34,429 nt of DNA from Hyphomicrobiales bacterium (GCA_947455995.1 CANGQA010000023.1:1-34429), one strand, 5' to 3'; shown: positions 16,657 through 27,230, numbered from the stretch's first letter. Made by a program: numbers and translations. Notes: a model not told the origin generated them from the letters alone.

Positions 16657-18162
16657 TCAATCCGGCAGGGTCTGGTTATAAGCTCCCACGCTCGGCTCCT
16701 GTTTCAACAGTGCGTCGAGTGTTTCGAACATGGTCCGCATACGGGCTTTTGATACAGGGCTTTCAACCACAACAACCAGTTCCGGCTTGTTGGATGAAGC
16801 GCGCACAAGGCCCCAAGTCCCGTCTTCTACTGTCACACGCACACCATTGACGGTCACAACATCACGGATAGCCTGACCGGCAATCTTCTGGCCTTTGGCC
16901 TGCATATCCTGAATCAGGGCGACGATGCGGTCAACAACCCCGTATTTCAATTCATCGGGGCAATGGGGGGCCATGGTCGGCGATCCATAGGTTACGGGCA
17001 GAGCGCGGTAGAGATCGGCCATGGTGTGATCGGGACTGCGGTCCATCATATCCAGCACCGCAATCGCTGTCACAACGCCATCATCATAACCGCGCCCGAC
17101 AGGAGCGTTGAAAAAGAAATGGCCGGATTTCTCAAACCCTGCCAAAGCATTCAACTGCGCTACCCGCCGTTTGATGTAGGAATGACCCGTTTTCCAGAAA
17201 TCGGCCTTTACACCGTTCTTGATCAGCTCGGGATCGGTCGCAAACAGCCCGGTCGATTTAACATCAACCACGAATGTCGCGGCAGGATGCAAACGGGACA
17301 GATCGCGCGCCAGCATCACACCAATTTTATCGGCAAAAATCTCGTTGCCTTCATTATCGACAACCCCGCAACGATCGCCATCACCGTCAAAACCCAGCCC
17401 GACATCGGCACCGGTTTCACGCACACGCTCGGCCATTGCATGCAACATCTTCATGTCTTCGGGATTGGGATTGTAATGCGGGAAGGTAAAATCAAGCCTG
17501 GTATCCATCGGAATCACATCGACACCCAGCGCTTCGAGGATCTGAGGGGCGAAAGCGCCAGCGGTTCCATTGCCGCAAGCTGCCACAGCCTTGATCCGCC
17601 TTTTAAACGGGGCGCGCTTGGTGAGATCCGCAATATAGGTCGCAGCAAAATCCTGGACATAGTGGTAGGAACCACCGGCCTGCACACTAAAAAGACCGCC
17701 GATCACAATATCACGCAACCGGCCCATTTCTTCCGGCCCGAACGTGACAGGACGCTGTGCGCCCATTTTGACGCCGGTCCAGCCATTGTCATTATGCGAA
17801 GCCGTGACCATGGCCACACACGGGACATCAAGCGCGAATTGCGCGAAATAGGCCATCGGCGACATCGCCAGCCCGATATCATGCACCTTGCAGCCTGCCG
17901 ACATCAACCCGTTCACAAGGGCCAGCTTGATGCTTTGCGAATAAGAACGGTAATCATGTCCCACGACAATTTCAGGCTTGACGCCCAGTTCGCGGATGAG
18001 CGTGCCCAGCCCCATGCCAAGCGCCTGAACACCCATGAGGTTGATTTCTTTCTCAAAGTACCAGCGCGCATCATATTCACGAAAACCTGTGGGCTTGACC
18101 AGAGGAAGGGATTCATAGGCAGCCGTATTGTGGTCAAGGGCAGCAACTGGGGTCGGAAACAT
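16657..18162 (-). CDS. Phosphomannomutase/phosphoglucomutase
   Basis: A 501-residue alpha-D-phosphohexomutase supplying mannose-1-P or glucose-1-P for nucleotide sugars and envelope polysaccharide. The phosphoserine loop TASHN puts the catalytic serine at S122, the metal loop DGDGDR is at 259-264, and the C-terminal phosphate loop reads VRASSNKPE. The frame is open to an ATG at 18294, but homologues begin near the MFP...PLVKPTGFREYDAR segment, and the ATG at 18162 has GAGG seven bases upstream, so I chose it. If the longer start is used, it adds 44 residues. The gene follows yejF on the same strand. Confidence 0.9.
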   Translation of the reverse strand: MFPTPVAALDHNTAAYESLPLVKPTGFREYDARWYFEKEINLMGVQALGMGLGTLIRELGVKPEIVVGHDYRSYSQSIKLALVNGLMSAGCKVHDIGLAMSPMAYFAQFALDVPCVAMVTASHNDNGWTGVKMGAQRPVTFGPEEMGRLRDIVIGGLFSVQAGGSYHYVQDFAATYIADLTKRAPFKRRIKAVAACGNGTAGAFAPQILEALGVDVIPMDTRLDFTFPHYNPNPEDMKMLHAMAERVRETGADVGLGFDGDGDRCGVVDNEGNEIFADKIGVMLARDLSRLHPAATFVVDVKSTGLFATDPELIKNGVKADFWKTGHSYIKRRVAQLNALAGFEKSGHFFFNAPVGRGYDDGVVTAIAVLDMMDRSPDHTMADLYRALPVTYGSPTMAPHCPDELKYGVVDRIVALIQDMQAKGQKIAGQAIRDVVTVNGVRVTVEDGTWGLVRASSNKPELVVVVESPVSKARMRTMFETLDALLKQEPSVGAYNQTLPD

Positions 18163-18329
18163 CTGGAACCTCGTGTCAAAATCAGGATCATTTGCCGGTT
18201 TACCCGCAGGTTCCCCTCCTAACAATCCAACCAATCCGTGAGAAACAATCGCCTCATCAGGATACATTCTCGCGATCTTTGATGAATATGGCATTAACGA
18301 AGTAAAACTTACGGGACGCAGAGGATAGA

Positions 18330-19973
18330 TTACCCATCGGAATCAATCGGGCGCACATCATGCTCGAATGCAGCGGCAAACAGCGCACGGGTATAGGCAC
18401 TTTGCGGGGAGGCAAGCATCTGGCTGGCCAAACCCTCTTCCACCACTTTACCCTGCCGCATGACGGCGATACGCGAGGCCAGTGCGCGCACCACTTTCAA
18501 ATCATGACTGATAAACAGGAAAGCCATGCGGTGCTTGGCCTGAATATCGCGAAGCAAACCAACAATCTGGGCTTGCACCGACATATCCAGCGCGGACGTC
18601 GGCTCGTCAAGCACCACAAAACGCGGTTGCAACGCAATGGCGCGGGCAATGGCAATGCGCTGGCGCTGCCCCCCGGAGAACTCATGCGGATAGCGGTCCA
18701 TCCCCATCGGGTCCAGACCGACATCGATCAGGGCTTGCGCGACAATTTCGCGCGTTTGGACACTATCCAGCTTGCGCTCAAGCACCGTCAGGCATTCAGC
18801 AACAATGTCCGCCACCGACAGCCGCGGCGACAGCGAGCCATAGGGATCTTGAAAGACCACTTGCATATTCTTACGCATCGGCCGCATCAAGCCAGCTTCC
18901 AGCCCGTCAATCCGCTGCCCCAGATACAAGACTGGCCCCTCGGAATTGATCAGCCCCAACAAGGCCAGACCGAGCGTCGATTTGCCCGAACCCGACTCAC
19001 CGACAAGCCCCAGCGTCTCACCCTCTCGGATGAGGATCGAGACTCCATCCACCGCTTTGACATGTCCGACCACCCGCCGCAGCAGGCCTTTCTTGATCTC
19101 GAACCAGACTTTGAGATTCTTCGCTTCGATCACTACTGGCGCCTCATCTGACACCGGCAGCGGGGCACCCCCCGGTTCAGCCGCTAGAAGCCGCTGTGTG
19201 TAGGGATGCTGCGGATGCTCGAACAACGCGCGCACTTGTCCTGTTTCGACAATCTGCCCCGCCTGCATGACGGCCACCCGATCGGCAATTTTGCGGACAA
19301 TACCGAGATCATGGGTAATAAACAGCATCGCCATACCGCGCTTTGACTGGATATCTTTCAATAAAGCGAGAATTTGCGCCTGTACCGTCACATCAAGCGC
19401 GGTTGTCGGCTCGTCGGCGATCAGCAATTGCGGTTCGTTAGCCAATGCCATGGCGATCATCACGCGCTGGCGTTGACCACCCGATAGCTGATGCGGAAAG
19501 GCATCAAGGCGCGATTGCGGATCAACAATCCCCACCTCTTCCAGAAGGGTGATAATGGTCTGCCGCGCGGCTTCTCCGTCAATCCCTTTATGAATTTTAA
19601 GAATTTCACCGATCTGCCGCTCAATACTGTGCAGCGGATTGAGCGAGGTCATCGGCTCCTGAAAAACCATCGTGATGTCATTGCCGCGCACCGATCGCAA
19701 AACATCATCGGATCCGCCCACCAGATCCTGCCCCTCCGGATGCAACCGACCGGCAAAGCGGATGGCTCCGGTGATACGGGCCGAACCCTGCTCGAGCAGG
19801 CGCAGAATTGACAGCGCGGTGACGGATTTGCCCGATCCCGATTCTCCGACAAGAGCCAGTGTCTCCCCCGCAGCGATGGAGAACGAGACATCACGCACGG
19901 CTTGTGTCTCATGTCCGCCCTGCCGGAAAGTCACATGCAGATGTTCGACACTCAGCAAAGGGAAGTCACTCAT
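18330..19973 (-). CDS. yejF: Peptide ABC transporter, fused ATP-binding protein
   Basis: A 547-residue protein containing two complete ABC ATPase domains in tandem, as in YejF and in contrast to separate DppD/DppF subunits. Walker A GESGSGKS occurs at 43-50 and again in the second half. The signature motifs are LSGGQRQRV and FSGGQRQRI, and both Walker B segments ([16 protein letters not shown]) are present. It energises the YejBE permease at the inner membrane. Its ATG overlaps the yejE stop by four bases. The Yej system takes up peptides, including microcin C, in enteric bacteria. Confidence 0.95.
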   Translation of the reverse strand: MSDFPLLSVEHLHVTFRQGGHETQAVRDVSFSIAAGETLALVGESGSGKSVTALSILRLLEQGSARITGAIRFAGRLHPEGQDLVGGSDDVLRSVRGNDITMVFQEPMTSLNPLHSIERQIGEILKIHKGIDGEAARQTIITLLEEVGIVDPQSRLDAFPHQLSGGQRQRVMIAMALANEPQLLIADEPTTALDVTVQAQILALLKDIQSKRGMAMLFITHDLGIVRKIADRVAVMQAGQIVETGQVRALFEHPQHPYTQRLLAAEPGGAPLPVSDEAPVVIEAKNLKVWFEIKKGLLRRVVGHVKAVDGVSILIREGETLGLVGESGSGKSTLGLALLGLINSEGPVLYLGQRIDGLEAGLMRPMRKNMQVVFQDPYGSLSPRLSVADIVAECLTVLERKLDSVQTREIVAQALIDVGLDPMGMDRYPHEFSGGQRQRIAIARAIALQPRFVVLDEPTSALDMSVQAQIVGLLRDIQAKHRMAFLFISHDLKVVRALASRIAVMRQGKVVEEGLASQMLASPQSAYTRALFAAAFEHDVRPIDSDG

Positions 19974-21127
19974 TGGAATGTCTTTCGCGGATCAAAAGCA
20001 TCGCGCACCGCCTCACCGATGAAAATCAGCAGGGAGAGCATCAAGGCGATCACCAGAAAGCCGGTCAGGCCAAGCCATGGGGCATTCAGATTGCTTTTGC
20101 CCTGCAGCAGCAATTCTCCCAGCGAGGCCGTACCCGGTGGCAGGCCAAACCCAAGAAAATCCAGCGAGGTCAGCGTGGTAATCGAACCATTGAGCACGAA
20201 GGGCAAAAAGGTCAGCGTCGCCACCATCGCATTGGGCAGCACATGTTTGTGCATGATGGTGAAATCGGACAGGCCGAGGGCTTTTGCGGCGCGCACATAA
20301 TCGAAATTACGGGTGCGCAAAAATTCCGCCCGCACCACATGCACCAACGAAACCCATGAGAACAGCAGAAGAATGAACAAGAGTGTGAAAAACGACGGCG
20401 CAAAAAAATTGGACAAGATCATGAGCAGATACAGTGTCGGGATCGCCGACCAGATCTCGATAAAGCGTTGCATATAAAGATCAATCCGGCCACCAAAATA
20501 ACCCTGTACCGCTCCAGCCGCAATGCCGATAACCGAAGAAATGCTTGCCAGAGCCAATCCGAACAGCACAGAAATGCGGAAGCCATACAGCACGCGCGCG
20601 AACACATCTCGCCCGCCATCATCGGTGCCCAGCCAGTTCCATTCAAGAACCTTGCAGCCCTGGCCGCCAAGCTTTTCGGCTACCGGCTGGCATTGACTGT
20701 CCTTAAGCAGATAGGTCGGAGGAGCGGGAGCAGGAACAGCCAGATCGAGGTTAATTGTATTGGGCGCAAAGCGCACCATCGGCCAGATTGCAAAGCCGTT
20801 ACGCGCTATTTCCTCAACAATCACCGGATCCCGATAATCGGTAACGGCCAGAAAGCCGCCAAATTTTTCTTCCGGATAGGTCAGAAACACCGGAAACAGA
20901 TGCTCGCCTTTATAATGGACATAGACCGGACGGTCATTGGCGATGAATTCCGCACAAAGCGAGAAGAGAAACAAGGCCGCAAAAATCCAGAACGACCAAT
21001 AGCCGCGGCGGTTTGCTTTGAAATTGCCGAGACGCCGCGCATTGATGGGCGACAGGTTAAAAAATCCCTGCTGCGGCAATTCAGGTGCCAGACGCCCTTG
21101 CGCATTGACGATGACAGAGTCGCTCAT
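19970..21127 (-). CDS. yejE: Peptide ABC transporter permease
   Basis: A 385-residue inner-membrane permease of the binding-protein-dependent type. It has an N-terminal membrane segment (SFWIFAALFLFSLCAEFI), a large periplasmic insert typical of YejE, and the C-terminal permease domain with the EAA-type loop (RAAKALGLSDFTIMHKHVLPNA). I start it at MSDSV (21127), one base after the yejB stop, because the longer frame to 21166 would overlap yejB by about 40 bases. It pairs with YejB to form the channel. Confidence 0.94.
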   Translation of the reverse strand: MSDSVIVNAQGRLAPELPQQGFFNLSPINARRLGNFKANRRGYWSFWIFAALFLFSLCAEFIANDRPVYVHYKGEHLFPVFLTYPEEKFGGFLAVTDYRDPVIVEEIARNGFAIWPMVRFAPNTINLDLAVPAPAPPTYLLKDSQCQPVAEKLGGQGCKVLEWNWLGTDDGGRDVFARVLYGFRISVLFGLALASISSVIGIAAGAVQGYFGGRIDLYMQRFIEIWSAIPTLYLLMILSNFFAPSFFTLLFILLLFSWVSLVHVVRAEFLRTRNFDYVRAAKALGLSDFTIMHKHVLPNAMVATLTFLPFVLNGSITTLTSLDFLGFGLPPGTASLGELLLQGKSNLNAPWLGLTGFLVIALMLSLLIFIGEAVRDAFDPRKTFQ

Positions 21128-21128
21128 C

Positions 21129-22244
21129 TCACGCCCCCCGCCCTTCAAAATCGATGCGCGGATCAATCCATGTATAGACCATGTCCGACAAGAGATTGAC
21201 CACCAACCCCATCAGCGAAAAAATATAGAGATTGGCAAAGACCACCGGATAGTCGCGATTGATGATGCTTTCAAAGCTCAACAAACCCAGTCCATCGAGC
21301 GAAAAAACCGTTTCGATCAACAACGAACCGGTGAAAAAAGCATGCACGAAAGCACCCGGAAAGCCTGCAATCACAATCATCATCGCATTGCGGAAGACAT
21401 GGCCGTACAGCACCTCACGCTCGGTCAGGCCTTTCATGCGGGCTGTCAGAACATATTGCTTGCGGATTTCCTCCAGAAAGGAGTTCTTGGTCAGTAAAGT
21501 CGAGGTCGCAAACGCACCCAGAGCCATTGCTGTGATCGGCAGTGCGATATGGCGGGCGTAATCCAGCGCTTTCATCCACCATGGCAGACTGGCGAAATTC
21601 TCGGATACCAAACCCCTCAGCGGGAAAAACGGCAGAAAGGACGAGCCTTCGCCGAACAGGACGATCAGTAGAATTGCAAACAGAAAACCGGGAATCGCAT
21701 AACCGATGATCACCACTGCCGACGTCCAGACATCAAAGCGAGATCCGTCACTCATCGCCTTGCGGATACCGAGGGGAATCGAAATGCCATAGGACAGCAA
21801 GGTCATCCAGAGACCGAGCGAAATCGACACCGGCAGCTTTTCACCGATCAGTTGCAGCACCGGCACATCACGAAAATAGCTCTTGCCGAAGTCAAACCGG
21901 GCATAATTGACGAGCATCAGCATAAAGCGTTCGTGCGCAGGCTTGTCGAAGCCGAATTGCGCCTCGAGTTGCTGGATGAATTTGGGGTCAAGCCCCTGCG
22001 CGCCGCGATATTTAGCACCCGATCCTTCCCCGGCACCGGGCTGGATGGTCAGGGCCTGACCGCCAATATCTGCACCGCTCCCGGCAATCCGCGATGTCGC
22101 GGACACGTCATTGCCCTGCAACTGCGCCAGCACCCGTTCGACAGGACCGCCAGGAGCAAATTGCACAATCACGAATGAAATCAGCATAATCCCGAACAAA
22201 GTCGGGATCATCAAAGCCAATCGGCGCAAGACATAGGCCACCAT
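21129..22244 (-). CDS. yejB: Peptide ABC transporter permease
   Basis: A 371-residue permease. The start MVAYVLRRLALMIPTLFGIM is the standard first helix of DppB/YejB proteins. A long periplasmic loop (about residues 35-110, rich in Gly and Gln) is the YejB-type insertion. The C-terminal domain has the EAA loop (RMKGLTEREVLYGHVFRNA). GGGAG lies 11 bases before the ATG. The gap to yejA is 38 bases and to yejE one base, so the three are one transcription unit. Confidence 0.94.
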   Translation of the reverse strand: MVAYVLRRLALMIPTLFGIMLISFVIVQFAPGGPVERVLAQLQGNDVSATSRIAGSGADIGGQALTIQPGAGEGSGAKYRGAQGLDPKFIQQLEAQFGFDKPAHERFMLMLVNYARFDFGKSYFRDVPVLQLIGEKLPVSISLGLWMTLLSYGISIPLGIRKAMSDGSRFDVWTSAVVIIGYAIPGFLFAILLIVLFGEGSSFLPFFPLRGLVSENFASLPWWMKALDYARHIALPITAMALGAFATSTLLTKNSFLEEIRKQYVLTARMKGLTEREVLYGHVFRNAMMIVIAGFPGAFVHAFFTGSLLIETVFSLDGLGLLSFESIINRDYPVVFANLYIFSLMGLVVNLLSDMVYTWIDPRIDFEGRGA

Positions 22245-22282
22245 CGGGTCACACGCTCCCTGTGCTGGCAGGTACCATCACT

Positions 22283-24199
22283 TCAACCGCCTTTGCCGTT
22301 GCGTTTGGCCATCTCCGCATCATACCACCAGATGGCAGGAAAGGCAGAGGCTCCATAAAGCGGCATGGTCTGCGGATGGGCAAAGCGATCCCACCTCGCC
22401 GTGCGCTCAAAGCTATAGGTCCATTGCGGCACGACATAATCATGAGCCAGCAAAACCCGATCCAGTACTTTGGTCACGGCCACCTGCTCATCGCGCGATT
22501 TGGCAAAAACCAACCGATCGATCAAAATATCCACCGCCGGATTCTGGATGCCGATCGTGTTCCGCGAGCCCTCGCGCGTGGCGGCTTTGGAGCCCCAATA
22601 TTCGCGCTGCTCGTTGCCGGCCGACAGGGACTGCGCCCATAAATCCGTGGTCATATCAAAATCGAAATTACGCATCCGGTTTTCATATTGCGAAGGATCG
22701 ACAATCCGCACAGACACGGTGATCCCAAGCCGTTCCAGCGAGGGTTTGAAAAACAGCAAGACCCGCTCGAAGCTCGAATCGTAAGCCAGCAATTCCACCT
22801 TGAACGGCTGGCCTGCCGCGTTGATACGCTTGCCATCCTTGATGGCATAGCCAGCTTCTTTAAGCAGCTTGTCTGCCTCGCGCAGATTGTTGCGCACCGC
22901 CTCGGGCGAACCAGTCGACGGATTGGCATAGGGGGTTGTGAGAATGGTCGTGACCATCTCGGCAGGCAAAGTCCCGCGCAGCGATTCCACGATCTCTTTT
23001 TCGATGCCCTCAGGCAGGCCACGGGCCGCCAGATCGCTCCCTTCGAAGAAGCTGCTGATGCGCTTGTACTGGCCATAAAAGACCGTCTTGTTCATTTCCT
23101 CGAAATCGAATGCGAGGTTGAACGCCCTGCGCACACGCTGGTCCTTGAAGGGCTCGCGCCGCAGGTTGAACACAAAAGCCTGCATCCGGCCCGATGCCCG
23201 TTGTGCGAATTCCTCCCGCTTGACACGCCCGTCTTTTACGGCAGGGAAATCATAGGCAGTCGCCCAGTTTTTTGCGCTGTTTTCAGCTCGGAAATCGATC
23301 TGGTCGCCCTTGAAAGCCTCAAGCAACACCGTTGTATCGCGGAAATATTCAAATCGCTCCTCTGCAAAATTGAACATGCCCCGCCGTGTTGGCACAGTAC
23401 GTCCCCAATAGCCGGGAACCTGTTCATAAACCGTGCTATGAGGTGCGGAAGCCGTTTTCAACTGATAGGGTCCCGACCCCAATGGAGCCTCCAGCGTCGT
23501 CTGGCTGATATCACGCTTCTTGCCGTCCGGCCCGATCCCTTGCCAATGATGGCGGGGCAGGATCTGGAATTGGCCAACAATCTGTGGCAGTTCCCGGTTG
23601 CCTGGCTGATCGAAGAAGAAGGTGACCTCACGCTCTGCGGTTTTTTCCGCTTTTACAACATGGGCGTAGTAAAACGCATATTGCGGCGAATAGGTTTTGA
23701 AAGCCTCGAAGGAAAATACCACGTCCTCAGGCGTCACCGGCTTACCATCATGCCAGCGGGCCTCGGCGCGCAAGCGATAGGTGACAGAGGTCACGTCAGG
23801 CGAAACCCGCATCGCTTCGGCAAGCAGGCCGTAACTGGCCATCACCTCATCGAGCGAGGATACGGTCAGCGTTTCATAAACCAGCCCGACACCGGCATCG
23901 AGTTGCCCCTTCACGCCTGCAACGACAGGATTGAAATTGTCAAAGCCACCTTGTGCACCCATCCGCACCACGCCGCCTTGCGGGGCATCGGGGTTTACAT
24001 AATCGAAATGTTTGAAATCGGGACCATATTTGGGGGAAGCGAGCAGGGACAAAGCATGTGTCCATCCACCTGCCTCCTGCGCCTTCAAGGTGGCCGGGAA
24101 CAAGCCTGCCATCAGGACAAATCCTGAGGCAATGCCCACTCCGATCAGCACCGGCTTCAACACTGAAAACAAATCGAAAAATCGTGTCTGGCTCATCAT
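22283..24199 (-). CDS. yejA: Peptide ABC transporter, periplasmic solute-binding protein (SBP family 5)
   Basis: A 638-residue extracellular binding protein with a signal peptide: a hydrophobic core at about 17-35 and probable cleavage after ATLKA near residue 40. No lipobox cysteine is seen, so it should be soluble in the periplasm. The remainder has the family 5 pattern ([21 protein letters not shown] region, [17 protein letters not shown]). The start codon overlaps the recR stop (ATGA at 24196-24199); the next ATG at 24196 is an alternative. YejA homologues bind peptides; in Brucella the Yej system has been linked to antimicrobial peptide resistance. Confidence 0.93.
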   Translation of the reverse strand: MMSQTRFFDLFSVLKPVLIGVGIASGFVLMAGLFPATLKAQEAGGWTHALSLLASPKYGPDFKHFDYVNPDAPQGGVVRMGAQGGFDNFNPVVAGVKGQLDAGVGLVYETLTVSSLDEVMASYGLLAEAMRVSPDVTSVTYRLRAEARWHDGKPVTPEDVVFSFEAFKTYSPQYAFYYAHVVKAEKTAEREVTFFFDQPGNRELPQIVGQFQILPRHHWQGIGPDGKKRDISQTTLEAPLGSGPYQLKTASAPHSTVYEQVPGYWGRTVPTRRGMFNFAEERFEYFRDTTVLLEAFKGDQIDFRAENSAKNWATAYDFPAVKDGRVKREEFAQRASGRMQAFVFNLRREPFKDQRVRRAFNLAFDFEEMNKTVFYGQYKRISSFFEGSDLAARGLPEGIEKEIVESLRGTLPAEMVTTILTTPYANPSTGSPEAVRNNLREADKLLKEAGYAIKDGKRINAAGQPFKVELLAYDSSFERVLLFFKPSLERLGITVSVRIVDPSQYENRMRNFDFDMTTDLWAQSLSAGNEQREYWGSKAATREGSRNTIGIQNPAVDILIDRLVFAKSRDEQVAVTKVLDRVLLAHDYVVPQWTYSFERTARWDRFAHPQTMPLYGASAFPAIWWYDAEMAKRNGKGG

Positions 24200-24798
24200 A
24201 CCGAGGTCCGTTGTCGCATGGCCGCATGAAGCGTGCCGTCATCCAGATAATCAAGCTCGCCACCAACCGGCACACCATGGGCCAACCGTGTCACAAGCAC
24301 CCCGTAAGGTGCCAGCAGATCTGTGACATAATGGGCGGTTGTCTGGCCATCGACCGTCGCATTCAGGGCCAATATCACTTCTTTGACCTGCCCCGACGCC
24401 ACCCGCGCCACCAACCCCTCGATCATCAAATCTTTCGGGCCAACCCCGTCAAGCGCCGACAGAACACCGCCCAGCACATGATAGCGTCCATTGCTGGCCT
24501 GCGCGCGCTCCAATGCCCAGAGATCGGCGACATCCTCGACCACCACAATCAACGCATCATCGCGGCGCGGATCGCAGCAGAGGGTGCAAGGATCGGATGT
24601 GTCGATATTGCCGCAATCCGAACAGGTCAAAATACGCTCATTGGCCACCTGCATGGCATCAGCCAAAGGGCCGAGCAATTGCTCGCGCTTCTTGACCAGA
24701 TGCAGAGCCGCCCGTCGGGCCGAACGAGGCCCAAGCCCCGGCACCCGCGCCAGAAGCTGGATCAACCGCTCGATTTCAGGGCCGGTCACCGATGCCAT
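24196..24798 (-). CDS. recR: Recombination mediator protein RecR
   Basis: A 200-residue DNA repair protein that acts with RecF and RecO to load RecA at gaps. A helix-hairpin-helix lies at about 14-36 ([17 protein letters not shown]). The zinc finger has C59, C62, C71 and C74. The Toprim domain follows ([29 protein letters not shown]). One base separates it from the ybaB stop. Its own stop overlaps the yejA start, which is an unusual partner for recR. Confidence 0.96.
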   Translation of the reverse strand: MASVTGPEIERLIQLLARVPGLGPRSARRAALHLVKKREQLLGPLADAMQVANERILTCSDCGNIDTSDPCTLCCDPRRDDALIVVVEDVADLWALERAQASNGRYHVLGGVLSALDGVGPKDLMIEGLVARVASGQVKEVILALNATVDGQTTAHYVTDLLAPYGVLVTRLAHGVPVGGELDYLDDGTLHAAMRQRTSV

Positions 24799-24799
24799 A

Positions 24800-25120
24800 T
24801 CAGAAAAGCTTCAATCCGGGAGGAATCGGCAAGCCCGCGGTCAATGCGCCCATCTTGTCCTGCAACAAGGCATCGCCTTTGCTTTTGCCGTCATTGAAGG
24901 CAGCAACCAGCAGATCTTCGAGAATCTCTTTCTCGTCGGTACTCAGCAGACTTGGGTCAACCGTCACGGATTTGGTCTGGCCCTTGGCGGTCATCACCAC
25001 TTTGACCATGCCGCCGCCCGAACGGCCTTCCACCTCAAGCTGTTCCATCTCGGCCTGGACTGCGGCAAATTTTTCCTGCATCGCCTGAACTTGCTTCATC
25101 ATGCCGAACATATCTTTCAT
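24800..25120 (-). CDS. ybaB: YbaB/EbfC family nucleoid-associated protein
   Basis: A 106-residue DNA-binding dimer-forming protein with the family start ([17 protein letters not shown]) and the conserved [19 protein letters not shown] core. The start is assigned to the ATG at 25120, which has GGGGG six bases upstream; the in-frame ATG at 25132 has none. It lies between dnaX and recR, the usual gene order in proteobacteria. The function in cells is modest nucleoid organisation; in Borrelia the homologue is a regulator. Confidence 0.93.
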   Translation of the reverse strand: MKDMFGMMKQVQAMQEKFAAVQAEMEQLEVEGRSGGGMVKVVMTAKGQTKSVTVDPSLLSTDEKEILEDLLVAAFNDGKSKGDALLQDKMGALTAGLPIPPGLKLF

Positions 25121-25176
25121 CTTAACCCCCATGGCGGCGCCTTTACGGCCCGATCACCACCTTTTTTGTTTTCTGA

Positions 25177-27036
25177 TCAGTCGTTGTCATCATCAAGCAT
25201 GGTGAAATCGAAACTGTCATCAAGCGCCAGATTATCATCACCTTGGGTCGCCATCGCCTCAGCGACAGGATCACGAACATCCACCACGCGTGCGCCTGGA
25301 AAAGCATCAAGCACGGCCCGAACCACCTGATTGGAAGAGACATCGGCCAGAACTTGCGCCGTTTCGCGGTCAGACACCTCGCGCAATGTCGCTTGTCCCT
25401 GTTGGCTTGAAACCACCACCAGCCAGCGTCGACCCGTCCATTCCTGCAGTTTTTTACCAAGATCTGCCGCGAGATTGACCGAGGCCCCGGCCACAGGGGC
25501 AAATTCAATCACCCCATCCTCGAACCGCACCAGCCGTATATCCGTCTCCAGTGTGCGTTTGAGGACCAGATCGCGCTTGTCATCAGCAAGCGCGACCAGA
25601 TCTTCGAACCGGTCAAGCCGCATCGCGGGCTGGGCGGTATTCTGGACCGCTGCAACAGGCATCGCACGCGTGGCGACCGCCAAACTCGTCGCCCCGCCGC
25701 CGCCGCCACCTCGGGGTGCAGAAGGCGCATGGCCGCCCGATGAACCGCCCTGCTGATCAATCGTTTTCAAGGCTTCGTCAAGAGTAGGCAGATCCGCCGC
25801 ATAGGCCAGCCGCACCAACACCATTTCAGCCGCTGCAATCGGGCGCGCCGCATCCTGTACTTCACGATGACCCTTGAGCAGCATCTGCCAGGCCCTCGAC
25901 AGAACGCGCATCGATAAAATTGTCTGTTCCTGCCCGCGGACCCGCTCGATTTCGGTGACGGCCCCATCCGAGGCTGCTTCGGGAACAACTTTCAACCGCG
26001 TCACAAAATGGGTGAAATCGGCCAGATCGGCGACCACCGAGGCCGGATCGGCCCCCGAATTATACTGGCTGCGCAATTCATGCAGGGCTGTCGCAATATC
26101 GCCCTTCATCACCGCCTCGAACAGATCGATCACCCGTGCGCGATCGGCGAGCCCGAGCATGGAGCGCACAATTTCGCCATCGACCTTGCCGGCACCATGG
26201 GCAATCGCCTGGTCGAGCAGGGACAAAGCATCACGCACCGAGCCTTCCGCTGCCCGCGCCACCAGCGACAAGGCTTCCGGCTCTATCGGCACCCCTTCAA
26301 GTCCACAGATTTTGGCGAGATGGGCAATCATCACCGACGACTCAACCCGTCTGAGATCGAACCGCTGACAGCGTGACAGAATCGTCACCGGCACCGACCG
26401 GATATCGGTAGTGGCAAAAATAAATTTGGCGTGGGGCGGTGGCTCTTCCAGCGTTTTCAGGAAGGCATTGAAGGCACTTTTCGACAGCATGTGCACTTCA
26501 TCGATGATATAGACTTTGTAGCGTGCCGATACGGGCGCATAACGCACCCCTTCATTGATCTGGCGCACATCATCGACACTGGTATGGGAGGCCGCATCCA
26601 TTTCCAGAACGTCGATATGGCGGGATTCGATAATGGCGCGGCAATGCACGCCCTCGCTTGGCATGGTGACGGTCGGACCGCCTTCTCCGTCAAGCGGCTG
26701 GTAATTGAGCCCCCTCGCCAGAATACGAGCCGTGGTGGTTTTGCCGACACCGCGCACCCCTGTCAAAATCCAGGCTTGCGGAATCCGTCCTGCCACAAAG
26801 GCATTTGACAGGGTTTGCACCATGGCATCCTGCCCGATCAGATCGTCAAAATTCTGCGGACGATATTTGCGCGCCAAAACCCGATAGGGCACAGGCTTGT
26901 CCGATGTCGGGACTATCACAGGCGAGTTTTCAAGACCAGGGAGGCTGTCTCCGTCATGAGGATTGCCGCCATCAAGACGATTTGCAGCGGCTCGTTGGCT
27001 GTCGTCTGCTCCCTGATCCGGCGTAAGATGGGACAT
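25177..27036 (-). CDS. dnaX: DNA polymerase III subunit gamma/tau
   Basis: A clamp-loader AAA+ ATPase of about 619 residues. Walker A is GVRGVGKTTTAR, Walker B is IIDEVHML, and sensor/arginine-finger segments follow (FATTDIRSVPVTILSRCQRFDLRR). The usual four-cysteine zinc module is lost: the place reads MPSEGVHCRAI with one cysteine. A flexible linker (SSGGHAPSAP, then six glycines) separates the ATPase body from the tau-specific C-terminus, which ends in an acidic tail. The N-terminus before VPYRVLARKYRP is long and low in conservation; starts at 27111, 27054 and 27036 are possible. I prefer 27036 because GAG lies at a reasonable distance and the longer form would almost touch the SRP RNA. 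Confidence 0.93.
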   Translation of the reverse strand: MSHLTPDQGADDSQRAAANRLDGGNPHDGDSLPGLENSPVIVPTSDKPVPYRVLARKYRPQNFDDLIGQDAMVQTLSNAFVAGRIPQAWILTGVRGVGKTTTARILARGLNYQPLDGEGGPTVTMPSEGVHCRAIIESRHIDVLEMDAASHTSVDDVRQINEGVRYAPVSARYKVYIIDEVHMLSKSAFNAFLKTLEEPPPHAKFIFATTDIRSVPVTILSRCQRFDLRRVESSVMIAHLAKICGLEGVPIEPEALSLVARAAEGSVRDALSLLDQAIAHGAGKVDGEIVRSMLGLADRARVIDLFEAVMKGDIATALHELRSQYNSGADPASVVADLADFTHFVTRLKVVPEAASDGAVTEIERVRGQEQTILSMRVLSRAWQMLLKGHREVQDAARPIAAAEMVLVRLAYAADLPTLDEALKTIDQQGGSSGGHAPSAPRGGGGGGATSLAVATRAMPVAAVQNTAQPAMRLDRFEDLVALADDKRDLVLKRTLETDIRLVRFEDGVIEFAPVAGASVNLAADLGKKLQEWTGRRWLVVVSSQQGQATLREVSDRETAQVLADVSSNQVVRAVLDAFPGARVVDVRDPVAEAMATQGDDNLALDDSFDFTMLDDDND

Positions 27037-27126
27037 GTCTGACTCTGCGGGCATGTGTCTGGCCGGATGTGAGGACAATGAAACGGACAAGCAGCGAATG
27101 GCGTCCTGCATCCAAACGAGGAAACA

Positions 27127-27230
27127 GGGTGGGAGGCTGGACGATGACCCGCCCGATCTCGTTAGGGCTGCTTCCTTCCGGATCTGACCCGGTTGGCGAG
27201 TGGAACGTCCACCACCAACCTCCCATCCCC
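27127..27230 (-). ncRNA. ffs: Signal recognition particle RNA (4.5S type)
   Basis: Read leftward, the region contains the universal SRP domain IV core GGTCAG-ATC-CGGAAGGAAGCAGCC (in parts, 27165-27188). The 5' arm (GGGATGGGAGG, near 27219-27229) pairs with the 3' arm (CCTCCCACCC, 27127-27136), closing a long hairpin of about 100 bases. This is the short bacterial form with no Alu domain. It binds Ffh to target nascent membrane proteins. Exact ends are estimated. Its place just upstream of dnaX is common in alphaproteobacteria. Confidence 0.93.

Noticed and set aside
16963-18222. 419-codon frame antisense to the phosphomannomutase gene
   Set aside because: Its product is rich in His, Arg and Ile with no membrane or domain pattern, as expected from the reverse of a real gene.
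22688-24127. 479-codon frame antisense to yejA
   Set aside because: It mirrors the codon structure of the clear yejA gene and its product has no domain pattern. Long antisense frames are expected in GC-rich genes.
25440-25455. A-run in dnaX as a gamma/tau frameshift site
   Set aside because: Read in the dnaX direction the six A residues fall as two in-frame AAA codons, not the N-NNA-AAA-AAG phase needed, and they lie late in the tau-specific part.
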